A DNA stretch of 64,000 nt from an uncultured Alphaproteobacteria bacterium (GTDB lineage Bacteria; Pseudomonadota; Alphaproteobacteria; Micropepsales; Micropepsaceae), in contig CAIOYY010000057.1 of the NCBI GenBank assembly GCA_903862715.1, forward strand, positions 124,001 through 188,000, in the 5' to 3' direction. The notes under the pieces are model-generated. The model made no database searches, had not been told where the DNA came from, and saw only the letters and a program-made list of their open reading frames with translations. Numbering within the stretch: position 1 is the stretch's first letter; every line of letters begins with the position of its first letter. Below, piece after piece: positions 35,625-44,806 of the stretch. Position numbers and translations under genes: made by a program.

Positions 35625-36692
35625 CTATCCGCCCCAGCCGGCCACCTGGGTCCAGCTGGCTTCAATCTCGGCGGTCAACGTGTCGGGAAGCGGAACGAAA
35701 TGCAGGTCGTTCGCCATGTCGTCGCCACTGGCATAGGCCCACTGGAAGAATTTGAGCGCTTCCGCGGTAGCGACAACATCGACCGGCTGCTTGTAGACAA
35801 GAATGAAAGTCGCACCCGCCATCGGCCAGGATTCCGCACCGGCCTGATCATTCAAGAGCGTGCCGAAACCTTCTTCGGCGTTCCAGGTCGCGCTCGCCGC
35901 AGCGGCCATGAAGCTTTCGACGGAGGGCGATACGGCATTGCCTTCGCTATTGACGAGGCGCGTATGGGCAAGTCCAGCCTGACTGGCATAGGCATATTCG
36001 ACATAGCCGATGGCGCCGACCGTGCGGCCGACATTGCCGGCGACGCCTTCGTTGCCTTTCGCGCCAAGTCCGACCGGCCAGTTGACTGCGGTGGCCGCGC
36101 CGACCTGTTCGCTCCAGGCGGGGCTAACTTTTGAAAGATAGTCGGCGAAGATGAAGGTCGTGCCCGATCCGTCCGAACGGTGAACGACAACGATCGGGAG
36201 ATCGCCAAGTTCGACGCCCGGATTGAGCGCGGCGATGGCGGGATCGTTCCAGTTGATGATCTGGCCGAGGAAAATGTTCGCAATGGTGGCGCCATCGAGG
36301 ATCAGTTCACCGGCCTCGATCCCCGGAATGTTCACCACCATGACATTGCCGCCGATCACGGTCGGGAATTGCAGCAGCCCATGCTCGTCGAGCTCCGCTT
36401 TGGTCAGCGGCATGTCCGTCGCACCGAAGGTGACTGTCTTTTCCTGTATCTGGCGAATACCGCCACCCGAACCGATGGCCTGATAGTTCATGGCATTGCC
36501 GGTGAGGTCACGATAGGAGGCCGCCCAGGTCGAATAGATCGGGAAGGGAAAGGTTGCGCCCGCGCCTGAAATCGCAACGCCGGATGCATCGGCCGTTGCC
36601 GCCGCTTCATTTCCCGCATCCGCGGCGCCCTGGTCCTGGCAGCCAAGAAGAAGCAGTCCGAGACCGGCTAAGGCATAGGCAATCGGCTTCAT
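35625..36692 (-). CDS. pstS: Phosphate-binding protein PstS (predicted lipoprotein)
   Basis: 355 residues with GAGGAG before the ATG. The signal sequence ends in LLLLGC, so Cys 18 is the likely lipidation site. The PBP fold starts at about residue 39: ISGAGATFPFPIYSTWAASY, then GSGGGIRQIQEKTVTFGATDMPL (landmarks GSGGGIRQI and FGATDMPL) and HRSDGSGTTFIFADYLS near residue 170. These loops coordinate phosphate. Alphaproteobacterial PstS proteins are often free periplasmic, so membrane tethering is a mild oddity. First gene of the pst operon. Confidence 0.94.
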   Translation of the reverse strand: MKPIAYALAGLGLLLLGCQDQGAADAGNEAAATADASGVAISGAGATFPFPIYSTWAASYRDLTGNAMNYQAIGSGGGIRQIQEKTVTFGATDMPLTKAELDEHGLLQFPTVIGGNVMVVNIPGIEAGELILDGATIANIFLGQIINWNDPAIAALNPGVELGDLPIVVVHRSDGSGTTFIFADYLSKVSPAWSEQVGAATAVNWPVGLGAKGNEGVAGNVGRTVGAIGYVEYAYASQAGLAHTRLVNSEGNAVSPSVESFMAAAASATWNAEEGFGTLLNDQAGAESWPMAGATFILVYKQPVDVVATAEALKFFQWAYASGDDMANDLHFVPLPDTLTAEIEASWTQVAGWGG

Positions 36693-36798
36693 GGGAACTC
36701 CTCGTGAAATGACAATGGCGTTTCGATAACGGGATGGAAAATCCCCCGACGCACCAGCTCTCGTTCGAGACGCATAGCGTCACAGCTTGGTGGAAGGA

Positions 36799-36829
36799 CT
36801 GTCACTGTTTTGCGAAGGTTTCGTGACAG
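36799..36829 (-). promoter_or_regulatory. Candidate Pho-box region upstream of pstS
   Basis: On the minus strand CTGTCAC (36829-36823) is followed after 4 nt by a weaker second half CCTTCGC. A further CTGTCAC lies on the opposite strand at 36799-36805. It is 107-137 nt upstream of the pstS start. The match is clearly poorer than the porin site, so this is tentative. Confidence 0.4.
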
Positions 36830-36884
36830 TCACACCTTCTCCGAATTTTCCTGCTTAAATTCTACCACAGGTTGCGCGACTCCG

Positions 36885-38465
36885 TCAGAAGCTGAACTGC
36901 ATCCGGGCGCCGAGTACCTGGAAATCCTGCCCGGCTTCCAGCCCGCCGGCGTCCAGGCGATTGATATCGACAATGCTGTAATCGAACAGCCAGCGAACAT
37001 TGCGGTTCATATACCAGTTCAGCCCGGTGCCGATGATCCGCTGTTCGCCTCCGCGCACCCGGTTCGCCGGATCGGGATCGAAAACATAGGCGTCGAGATC
37101 GTTTACGCTGTAACGGGCTTTCACTTCCCACGCGCCCCACCCGCCGCCGTCACGCGCAAAGGCGTTGCGCGGGGCCGGAGACCCGAAGGCCGCGGAGGCC
37201 GCATTATACGGGCGTTGCTCTCCGGTCAGGAAATAGGACGCCTGCATATACCAGCCGCTGAAGGTAGGATCCTTCAGCGATGAATCTACGCGATCGATGC
37301 TGTGACGGAAATACTCGCCCTGCACCGTGAACGGGCCGTAATTCGCGGCGGCTTCCACGCCCCATGCGAAGGCGGATTTTCCTGCGACCGAGGGCGCTAA
37401 TCCGCTGGCGCCAAAGCCGACCAGACGCGTACCATCAACGCGTGTTTCGGGACGATCATTGAACGCCATCGCACCATCAGGCTGGTTGAGAATGCGTGCC
37501 GCGTTCACGCCCACCTGAAAACTCGATTGCGCGTCGGAATAAAAGCGATAGGCGAGACGCCCGAGCCATTGCGTGCCCTCGTCGTCGGATTTGGTTTCTG
37601 CAATGCGCTCACCGGTAAAGGCGTTTGATACCAGCAGATTGTCGCCGTCATGCAGAACGCCTTCTTTCTGATAACGGGCTTCGATGCCGCGCCGCGAATC
37701 GCTGCCGCCGAACGGATCGAGCAATGTGTTCACGATGGACGAACGTTCCATGAAGGTGAGATCGGCGGACGACGTTGAATCGTCGAGCGTGAATTTCGGC
37801 TGGATCGCGCCGCCATTGATGACGACATCCGGAATGCCGGTATAGGCAAGACGCATCAGATAGATCTGACCTGCGCGCTCGGTGGCCGAGCTGCCGAAAT
37901 CGAACACGAACTCATATTCGAAATCGCGGAATACCTGTCCTTCAACGCCGAATTGCGCGCGGCGGAAATAGGCGCCATTGCGCAAATCGCGTCCGGTGGT
38001 AACCGAGCCCGGCAAATGGGAATCCTGGAAGAAGCTGCCGGAATCGAATTGCAGTCGGCCGCGAAACGCGAGATCGAAATCGCCATTGGGGCTTCGGATC
38101 GTCGCGCGGTTGTTGGCGTAGCTCCAGATCGGTGCATTCGGATCTAAGGCCGGCGCCGATACTGCCAACGGCGATGGGGCGGGTGCACTCGCTTGCGCCA
38201 TCTGCGGCATGGCCGCAGGCGCCGACGTCGGCTCGCTCTCGCTTGACGAGGCGACCGCCGGACTATCCGGGAACGAGAGGCCGGACGCAGCTGCCGGGGC
38301 GTTCGGAACGCCTTCCGCCGGAATGCCGTTCAGCCCCAATAGCGCTTCGAGCCGCGCGACACGTTCCTCCAGCGATAGGGTTTCCGGCTCCGCGGCGACC
38401 GCAGTCTGCGACAGAAAACCAATACCGAGCAGGAGACCTGCCACTAGGAATAGGGAGCGCTTCAT
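36885..38465 (-). CDS. Phosphate-selective porin O/P family protein
   Basis: 526 residues. The signal peptide is cut after AVAA (about residue 24). A short coiled-coil LSLEERVARLEALLG (30-44) may trimerise, and an Ala/Pro/Ser-rich linker (about 50-110) spans the periplasm. The OprP/OprO-type barrel follows, with DFDLAFRGRLQFDSG, FVFDFGSS and a terminal strand ending in Phe (GARMQFSF) for BAM recognition. It should admit phosphate or polyphosphate through the outer membrane. It has a well-matched Pho box and lies upstream of pstS on the same strand, giving a coherent phosphate-uptake block. Confidence 0.92.
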   Translation of the reverse strand: MKRSLFLVAGLLLGIGFLSQTAVAAEPETLSLEERVARLEALLGLNGIPAEGVPNAPAAASGLSFPDSPAVASSSESEPTSAPAAMPQMAQASAPAPSPLAVSAPALDPNAPIWSYANNRATIRSPNGDFDLAFRGRLQFDSGSFFQDSHLPGSVTTGRDLRNGAYFRRAQFGVEGQVFRDFEYEFVFDFGSSATERAGQIYLMRLAYTGIPDVVINGGAIQPKFTLDDSTSSADLTFMERSSIVNTLLDPFGGSDSRRGIEARYQKEGVLHDGDNLLVSNAFTGERIAETKSDDEGTQWLGRLAYRFYSDAQSSFQVGVNAARILNQPDGAMAFNDRPETRVDGTRLVGFGASGLAPSVAGKSAFAWGVEAAANYGPFTVQGEYFRHSIDRVDSSLKDPTFSGWYMQASYFLTGEQRPYNAASAAFGSPAPRNAFARDGGGWGAWEVKARYSVNDLDAYVFDPDPANRVRGGEQRIIGTGLNWYMNRNVRWLFDYSIVDINRLDAGGLEAGQDFQVLGARMQFSF

Positions 38466-38543
38466 GGATCATCTCCGAAGGTTTCGGGCCGGTTCTCGCC
38501 AGCTTTCGCGCGAACACGCGCCGGACTGTAATCCCAGCCACGG

Positions 38544-38561
38544 ATGACACTTCGATGACAG
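38544..38561 (-). promoter_or_regulatory. Pho box upstream of the phosphate porin
   Basis: On the minus strand the site reads CTGTCAT, 4 nt, GTGTCAT: two direct repeats at 11-bp period with 13 of 14 positions matching the CTGTCAT consensus. It is about 80-96 nt upstream of the porin start. PhoB itself is not in the window. Confidence 0.8.
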
Positions 38562-38673
38562 ATACATAACGGATGGGTGACTATTGCCGTCCCTCGCTGG
38601 GCAAAAATATCACACATGGGGGGCTTCACCGTCGGCGATCAGGTTAAGCCTTTCTCAAGGGGGGCTGCGCAAT

Positions 38674-40863
38674 ATGAGGCATTCAATCGGGCATCCCATG
38701 TTCAAGCGCGCCGGAACCCTTTTCTTTGCATTGATGGCTTCGGCGCTGGGCGGCGTCGCGGTGGTCGATGTCTTTCTGAACGGCCAGCTGACGATGGTCG
38801 ATCCGCGCCTTCTCGGCGGCCTGGCGGTGATGGGCCTCGTCTTCCTGCTGCTCGGCATCGTGACGATGCATGAGCGGGCGGAAGATCTTGAAGGCCGTAC
38901 CGGGCGGCTGACGGCGCCCACCTCCGAACTGGAAAGTTTCATCGCTGCACTCGAAGCCGCCAACAAAAGGCTCCACTCCAGCGAGGCGCGCTACAAAGGT
39001 CTGGTGAACGCCCAGGGCGACGCGATTTTGCGCCGGACGCCCGATGGCCGCATGACCTATGCCAATGAAGCGTTCTACCGCCTGTTCGGTGTCCGCTCCG
39101 ATGAAGTGATCGGCAATGTGTTTCGTCCCGAAGCGCATCCCGATTCCCCGGCGCCGGCAATGGGGCGCATGAACGGGCTGGATCGCGTCGCCTATGATCA
39201 GAACGTTCAAACTGTTTCCGGTTATCGCTGGCTCGCTTGGGAAGATTACGCCATCCGCGACATGGACGGCCGCCTTGTCGAAGTGCAAAGCGTCGGGCGC
39301 GACATCACCGAACGTAAAGCGCTAGAAGACGCGCTGATGGAAGCGCGCGACCGCGCGCAAAGCGCCAACCGGGCCAAGTCGCATTTTCTCGCAACGATGA
39401 GTCATGAAATCCGCACGCCGATGAACGGCGTTCTCGGTATGGCGCGGCTTCTTCTGGAAACCCATCTCGCACCGGACCAGAAAACCTACGCCGAGGCGAT
39501 CCGTCAGTCCGGTCTTTCCCTGCTGTCGCTCATTGAAGACATTCTCGACTTTTCCAAAATCGAATCCGGCGCGCTGACATTGGAACGCGGGGAAGTGGTG
39601 CTGCGTCCCCTGATTGAGGGTGTGGCCGAACTTCTGGCAACGCGCGCCCATGCCAAGCACATCGATCTCGTGACGGCCATTGCCGCCGATGTCCCTCAGA
39701 TCATCGAAGGCGACACTATTCGCCTGCGCCAGATTTTGACCAATCTCGTCGGCAACGCGATCAAGTTCACCGAAAAAGGCGGAGTGCTTATTTCCGCCAA
39801 GGTCGAACGCGACGGCGATAAAACGGAATTGCGTCTGGCCGTGCGCGACACTGGCATAGGCGTTCCCCAGGAAAAGCAGGCGCAGATCTTCGAAGAATTT
39901 GTGCAGGCAGATTCCAGTCATGCGCGGCGGTTCGAAGGCTCAGGGTTGGGCCTCACCATTTCCAAGCGCCTCGTTCAGGCGATGGGTGGCGACATTGGTA
40001 TGGCGGATGGCGAAACTACCGGGAGCGTTTTCTGGGTCACGCTGCCCTTGAACGACGCGCCCATTACCGCGGAAACGCGAGCGCTTGCCGGCAAGACGAT
40101 CGCCATCGTCTCATCCTCCGAAATTCTCTCGATCGGCTTGAAATTTCAGTTGGCCGCAAGCGGCGCGGACATTCTGGAAGCTGAGACCATCGCCAGTCTC
40201 ACGCGCGGTTCCTGCGATCTCGTGATCGTCGATTCGACGCTCGGCAATCCGACGCAACTTCCCAACATGTCCGGCCTCGGCATTCCTGCCGTCGCCATGC
40301 TGCCGCCCGAACATCGCGCCACTCAGACATCGCTGCGCGAAAAAGGCATCGAAGGCTATCTCACCAAGCCGGTGCGCCAATCCTCGCTGGAAACGCGCAT
40401 TCTCGCGGTCCTCAGCGGTAAGACGCAAAAGGAAACCGTGGCTGCGCCACCGCCGCCCGAACGCCCGCGCAAGGGGCTCAATATTCTTCTCGCGGAGGAC
40501 AATCCGGTGAATGCGCTGCTGGCGCGCGAACTTCTGCGCCGCCGCGGCCATACCGTTTCCGATGTGGCGGCGGGCGATGCGGCCGTGCGCGCCTGCGCCG
40601 CCCAGCGCTTCGACATTGTGATCATGGATTTGCACATGCCGGGGCTCGACGGCATCGAAGCGACCAAGCAGATACGCGCGGCCGAAAAATCACTCGGCGC
40701 CGTGCCCGTGCCCATCTTCGCCCTTACGGCCGACGCGCTCGAGACGGGCCGCAAGGCCTGTCAGGAAGCAGGCATGGACGGCTTCCTTACCAAGCCCCTC
40801 GATCCCGCCGATCTCGACGCGGTTCTCGCCGCGGTATCCGGCGCACGCGCGGTCGCAGCGTGA
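38674..40863 (+). CDS. Hybrid sensor histidine kinase with two receiver domains
   Basis: 729 residues from the ATG at 38674, which has a strong AAGGGGGG site; the longer frame from 38584 lacks one. Two N-terminal membrane helices (about 14-34, 46-64) are followed by a short coiled-coil, a PAS domain (about 103-215), HisKA with phospho-acceptor His 244 (MSHEIRTPMNG), HATPase (NLVGNAIKFTEKGG; GSGLGLTISKRLV), a degenerate receiver (about 500-610; the acid-pocket Asp pair reads SSS), and a normal receiver with Asp 652 (IMDLHMPGLDG) and Lys in FLTKPLDP. The signal and output are unknown. Transfer to a separate Hpt protein is expected for this architecture. Confidence 0.92.
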   Translation: MRHSIGHPMFKRAGTLFFALMASALGGVAVVDVFLNGQLTMVDPRLLGGLAVMGLVFLLLGIVTMHERAEDLEGRTGRLTAPTSELESFIAALEAANKRLHSSEARYKGLVNAQGDAILRRTPDGRMTYANEAFYRLFGVRSDEVIGNVFRPEAHPDSPAPAMGRMNGLDRVAYDQNVQTVSGYRWLAWEDYAIRDMDGRLVEVQSVGRDITERKALEDALMEARDRAQSANRAKSHFLATMSHEIRTPMNGVLGMARLLLETHLAPDQKTYAEAIRQSGLSLLSLIEDILDFSKIESGALTLERGEVVLRPLIEGVAELLATRAHAKHIDLVTAIAADVPQIIEGDTIRLRQILTNLVGNAIKFTEKGGVLISAKVERDGDKTELRLAVRDTGIGVPQEKQAQIFEEFVQADSSHARRFEGSGLGLTISKRLVQAMGGDIGMADGETTGSVFWVTLPLNDAPITAETRALAGKTIAIVSSSEILSIGLKFQLAASGADILEAETIASLTRGSCDLVIVDSTLGNPTQLPNMSGLGIPAVAMLPPEHRATQTSLREKGIEGYLTKPVRQSSLETRILAVLSGKTQKETVAAPPPPERPRKGLNILLAEDNPVNALLARELLRRRGHTVSDVAAGDAAVRACAAQRFDIVIMDLHMPGLDGIEATKQIRAAEKSLGAVPVPIFALTADALETGRKACQEAGMDGFLTKPLDPADLDAVLAAVSGARAVAA

Positions 40864-40917
40864 GTCCGCACGCCTAATTTCATTTCGCCCTCTCCCGCCT
40901 TGCTGTAAGACCGATGC

Positions 40918-42669
40918 ATGGCTGCTTCGCAGGATATTGGGACCCACACGCCTGTGCGCGGCAAACGCAACATGCTTGCCGCGCTTGCGACGTTTGCCGA
41001 ACGGCGCACCCTCGTGATGCTCGCCCTCGGTTTCTCGGCGGGCCTGCCTTTTCTTCTCGTTTTTGACACGTTGTCGGCCTGGCTGCGCGACGATGGTCTG
41101 TCACTCGAAGTGATCGGCTTCTTCAGTCTCGCGACCCTTGTCTATTCCTTCAAATTTCTCTGGGCGCCGCTGGTCGATCGGGCGGTGATCCCGTTCCTCA
41201 CCGCGCGCCTCGGCCATCGCCGTTCCTGGATGCTGATGTGTCAGGCGGCGATCATGCTTGGACTCTGGCTGATTGCCGGCAATGATCCCGCGACCGATCT
41301 TGCCACAATGGCGGCGTTTGCCGTGCTGGTAGGGTTCGCGGGCGCGACACAGGACATTGCGATCGACGCCTGGCGTATCGAAGTCACCGATGTGTCCAAA
41401 CAGGGCGTAATGGCGGCGGCCTATCAATGGGGTTATCGCGTCGCGATGATTGTCGCTGGCGCCGCGCCTCTTCTTCTCGCCGGAATTTATTCGTGGAATT
41501 TTTCCTACGGCGTGATGGCCGGCCTGATGCTGGTCGGCATGCTCGCGGTGCTCGCGGCCCCGCGTGAGGCGCAGCATATCGTGCGCCCCATTCCCACCGA
41601 TGGTGTCCGCGCTTCGCCCGCCATCGAGATCGTCGAATGGATTCTTCGTCTTGCCATACTTGCCATTGGCGCGTTGATCCTGGGCTCAGGGCTGACCGCC
41701 AATGTGAAGGCGTTCGCCTGGACCCTGACATCGCTGGGGTTTGCTCCTGCCGCCGAATCTCTGGCGGCATGGCAGATGGGATGGGGCGTGTGGTTCCAGC
41801 TAATCGCCGTCTTGGTGGGCTTCGCGGTGATTGTCGTTGCGGCGCTGCCTCTGCCGCACATCAGAACGCGTCCGGGTCTCTATCTCTATGCCGCCCTCGG
41901 CGATCCCTTGCGCGATTTCTTCCAACGCTATCGCAGCGTCGCGGCGCTCATTCTTGCGCTGATCTGTTTCTATCGCCTGTCGGACTTTGTCCTGAACATC
42001 ATGAATCCGTTTTACCTTGATCTTGGCTTCTCGCTGTTCGAAGTCGCGGAAGCCCGCAAGATTTTCGGTGTCGTGATGTCGGTGCTGGGGATTTTTCTCG
42101 GCGGCTTCGCGGTTGTGCGGCTTGGTCTTATTCGCGCGATGGTTATCGGCGCCTTCGCAAGCCCTTTGAGCAATCTCGTCTTCATATGGCTGGCGGTGAA
42201 AGGACACGATCTTCCGGCTCTCTTCGTGGCCATCGGCGTCGATAATGTTCTGTCCGGCTTTGCCGGTACCTGCCTGATCGCCTACATGTCGAGCCTTACC
42301 GGCAAGGGCTTCACCGCAACGCAATATGCTTTGTTCTCGTCGCTTTATGCCCTGCCGGGCCGGTTGATCGCGTCGCAATCGGGCACGATCGTGGAAGATG
42401 CCGCCCACTCCGCGGATACGGGCGGTGTTTTCTCGGCATTGAATGGGCTCTTTGCCCATGTCCCACCGGAAACCTTCGCGGCAGCAATGGAGAAGTCGGG
42501 CGTTTCCCCCGCCGCGCTGGGCTCCGGTTACGTTATTTTCTTCCTCTATTCAGTGGTCCTCGGCATCGCCGCCATTGTGCTGGCCTTCATCGTTGGCGCG
42601 CGTCAGGAAAAATTGCTGGCGCTGGAACCCGCGAACCCGCCTGGCGAACCGGCGGCGCCTGCCGCCTAG
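40918..42669 (+). CDS. AmpG-family muropeptide MFS transporter
   Basis: 583 residues with about 12-14 helices. AmpG landmarks: GFSAGLPFLLVFDTLSAWL (about 38-56), YSFKFLWAPLVDR near residue 76, GATQDIAIDAWRIEV near residue 142, and KGFTATQYALFSSLYALPGR in the C-terminal half. AmpG imports 1,6-anhydro-muropeptides released by lytic transglycosylases such as the MltA encoded at 5.7 kb. It follows the hybrid kinase after 54 nt, so read-through is possible though the link is not functional by sequence. Confidence 0.9.
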   Translation: MAASQDIGTHTPVRGKRNMLAALATFAERRTLVMLALGFSAGLPFLLVFDTLSAWLRDDGLSLEVIGFFSLATLVYSFKFLWAPLVDRAVIPFLTARLGHRRSWMLMCQAAIMLGLWLIAGNDPATDLATMAAFAVLVGFAGATQDIAIDAWRIEVTDVSKQGVMAAAYQWGYRVAMIVAGAAPLLLAGIYSWNFSYGVMAGLMLVGMLAVLAAPREAQHIVRPIPTDGVRASPAIEIVEWILRLAILAIGALILGSGLTANVKAFAWTLTSLGFAPAAESLAAWQMGWGVWFQLIAVLVGFAVIVVAALPLPHIRTRPGLYLYAALGDPLRDFFQRYRSVAALILALICFYRLSDFVLNIMNPFYLDLGFSLFEVAEARKIFGVVMSVLGIFLGGFAVVRLGLIRAMVIGAFASPLSNLVFIWLAVKGHDLPALFVAIGVDNVLSGFAGTCLIAYMSSLTGKGFTATQYALFSSLYALPGRLIASQSGTIVEDAAHSADTGGVFSALNGLFAHVPPETFAAAMEKSGVSPAALGSGYVIFFLYSVVLGIAAIVLAFIVGARQEKLLALEPANPPGEPAAPAA

Positions 42670-42760
42670 CGCGCTTCGCCCGAAGCTACCCGCGTAAAAA
42701 TTAGGCAATCTCAAAGGGGGGTGACTGTCATAGGGACTTGATGCACCCGCCATATTTCCT

Positions 42761-42778
42761 GTGTTATTGTCCTGTCAT
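42761..42778 (+). promoter_or_regulatory. Pho box upstream of the olsB-like gene
   Basis: GTGTTAT (42761-42767), 4 nt, then CTGTCAT (42772-42778): direct repeats at 11-bp period with 5/7 and 7/7 matches to CTGTCAT. Another perfect half-site CTGTCAT is at 42725-42731. The distance to the start codon is about 72 nt. Confidence 0.65.
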
Positions 42779-42849
42779 ACACGCTGCCGCCTTCGCCGAT
42801 TGCACGACGACGATGTGAGGAAGGTGCGGCGACGGGGAAGGTGGAAGTC

Positions 42850-43800
42850 ATGGCCACGGCACGGCGCGTAAGATTGAGCGCACGCCTGCGCAATGCAGGG
42901 AGGCGTTGGGGCTTTTCGCGCCAGCACATGATCGTTCCGCGCCGCATTCGCTTCGGCACAAGACCGAAACACGAATCCTCCGATGAACCCTCCTCGCGTC
43001 CGCGCAGCACCTGGCCGCTCCTCGCCAGTCATGGTCATCTCGAAGTGCGTCTCGCCGAAACATCGGCGGAAATCGAAGCCGCGCAGCGTTTGCGCTATCA
43101 TGTCTTCTACGAAGAAATGAACGCGACCCCTTCCGAGGTCATGCGCGAACAGAAGCGCGACTTCGATAAATACGACCTCTTCTGTGATCATGTGCTGGTG
43201 ATCGACCGCGAAGTGACGGACGAGGAGGGCAACCCGGCGGTCGTCGGAACCTATCGACTCCTGCGCGGCGAAGTCGCTGCCATGCATGGCGGTTACTACA
43301 CGTCATCGGAATATGATCTTTCGACGATGCAGCATGCCAACCGGCCGGGGACCCGTTTCCTCGAACTCGGCCGCTCCTGCGTGCTGAAGAGCTATCGTTC
43401 CAAGGGCACGACGATGCAGCTCCTGTGGAAGGGCATCGTCGCCTACGACCTGCACCATTCCATCGACATCATGTTCGGCTGCGGCTCGCTCCCGGGTACC
43501 GATCCGGATGCCCTCGCGCTGCAGCTTTCCTATCTGCATCATTTTCACCGTGCGCCCGAAGGCCACCGGGTCCGCGCGCGCGACGAACTTTATGTCGAAA
43601 TGAATCGCATGCCGAAGGAAGCCATCGATGCACGGGCCGCCATCCGTGCGTTACCGCCGCTGATCAAGGGTTATGTCCGCGCGGGCACGTTTATCGGCGA
43701 TGGCGCCGTGGTCGATCATCAATTCGGCACCACCGACGTGCTGATCTATTTCCCGGTCTCCCGTTTCACGCCGCGCTTTCTCAGCCGCTTCGGAAATTAA
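42850..43800 (+). CDS. olsB: L-ornithine N-alpha-acyltransferase, OlsB-like (GNAT superfamily)
   Basis: 316 residues from the ATG at 42850 with GGAAG 4 nt upstream; a GTG at 42841 is an alternative. A basic N-terminal extension of ~60 residues is followed by the OlsB domain: HLEVRLAETSAEIEAAQRLRYHVFYEEM (landmarks EVRLAETSAEI and LRYHVFYEEM), FDKYDLFCDHVLVID, VGTYRLLR and LELGRSCVLKSYRSK. The enzyme moves a 3-hydroxyacyl group from ACP to ornithine, giving lyso-ornithine lipid, a phosphorus-free membrane lipid. An upstream Pho box fits known phosphate control of ornithine lipids. The partner olsA is not adjacent. It could also be a hemolysin-like acyltransferase relative. Confidence 0.82.
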   Translation: MATARRVRLSARLRNAGRRWGFSRQHMIVPRRIRFGTRPKHESSDEPSSRPRSTWPLLASHGHLEVRLAETSAEIEAAQRLRYHVFYEEMNATPSEVMREQKRDFDKYDLFCDHVLVIDREVTDEEGNPAVVGTYRLLRGEVAAMHGGYYTSSEYDLSTMQHANRPGTRFLELGRSCVLKSYRSKGTTMQLLWKGIVAYDLHHSIDIMFGCGSLPGTDPDALALQLSYLHHFHRAPEGHRVRARDELYVEMNRMPKEAIDARAAIRALPPLIKGYVRAGTFIGDGAVVDHQFGTTDVLIYFPVSRFTPRFLSRFGN

Positions 43801-44774
43801 TTCTGCTTTCGCCCTGACAGCGTGAACCAACCGACACCGGCCAGCACCAGCGCCGTGCCGCCTATACCGATGGGCGTCAGGTTTTCACCCAATACAAGCG
43901 CGGCGAGGACAATTGTCACCAGCGGGCTCAACGTTCCGATGATACCGTTCGCCTGCGCCGAAATTCGGTGCAACGCCTCGCTCAGGAAAAACGACGGCAC
44001 CACGGTGGCCACAATCGCAATCAATATTCCATAGTGAAAAAGCGCCGGGCTGACGAGCAGAGACCCGGCCCCGCGAAAGATCAGAAAGGGTATAAAGGCC
44101 GCAATCGTTGCGCCGACCATGGCGATGCAGGTGAAAAGGCGCGGGCCTACTTTGGCGATGGCCTCTTTGGCCAGCAATTGATAGAGCGCAAAGGAAATCG
44201 CGGCCGCCAGCACGAAGCCTGTACCAATGGCGACATTCTCGCCTTCGAGCGAAAAATTCTCCGAGAAGATCAGCGCAAGGCCAACATAGCTCACCGCGAA
44301 GGCGACCAAGGTTTGTCTTCGCACGCGCTGCCCGAAGAACATCGCGCCGAACAGCACGACAAACAGCGGATAGGTGAACAGGATCAATCGTTCGAACTGC
44401 GCCGAAATATAAAGAAGCCCCAAAAAGTCGGTGTAGCTCGCCACCCAGTAGCCGAGCGCGCCGACCAGCGCCGAGTGCAGCACCAGCCGCAGAGAGGGTA
44501 ATGTGCCGCCGCGTTTTTTCCGGTCGCGCAGCGCCAGCGCGCCGATAAAGAGATAGAAGGGCAGCGCCAATCCCATGCGCAGGGCCAGCAGCGTTTCCGC
44601 GTCGATGGTCTCGGCATAGGCGAGCTTGATGAAGATCGCCTTGGTCGAAAACAATGTCGCGCCCGCTGCCGCAAAAAAATAGCCGAGACGGATGCTGGTG
44701 CGGTCTTCCTTCGGAACGTCGTCGTTCGGCTCCGGCGCCAGCGGAGGCAGCGATGATGTGGGTTCGGATTCCAT
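43797..44774 (-). CDS. EamA/DMT-family transporter
   Basis: 325 residues with ten predicted helices in two EamA repeats (about residues 30-170 and 180-318). Landmarks are ATLFSTKAIFIKLAY, YTDFLGLLYISAQFERLILFTYPLFV (cited as FLGLLYISAQFE) and ALVLGENLTPIGIGGTALVLAGV. Substrate unknown; these are usually exporters of metabolites. Its 3' end overlaps the olsB stop by 4 nt (convergent), and it lies 32 nt downstream of xerC on the same strand. Confidence 0.85.
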   Translation of the reverse strand: MESEPTSSLPPLAPEPNDDVPKEDRTSIRLGYFFAAAGATLFSTKAIFIKLAYAETIDAETLLALRMGLALPFYLFIGALALRDRKKRGGTLPSLRLVLHSALVGALGYWVASYTDFLGLLYISAQFERLILFTYPLFVVLFGAMFFGQRVRRQTLVAFAVSYVGLALIFSENFSLEGENVAIGTGFVLAAAISFALYQLLAKEAIAKVGPRLFTCIAMVGATIAAFIPFLIFRGAGSLLVSPALFHYGILIAIVATVVPSFFLSEALHRISAQANGIIGTLSPLVTIVLAALVLGENLTPIGIGGTALVLAGVGWFTLSGRKQN

Positions 44775-44806
44775 GGGTCCCGATAGCGCCTTTCGGCCCT
44801 ATGCCG

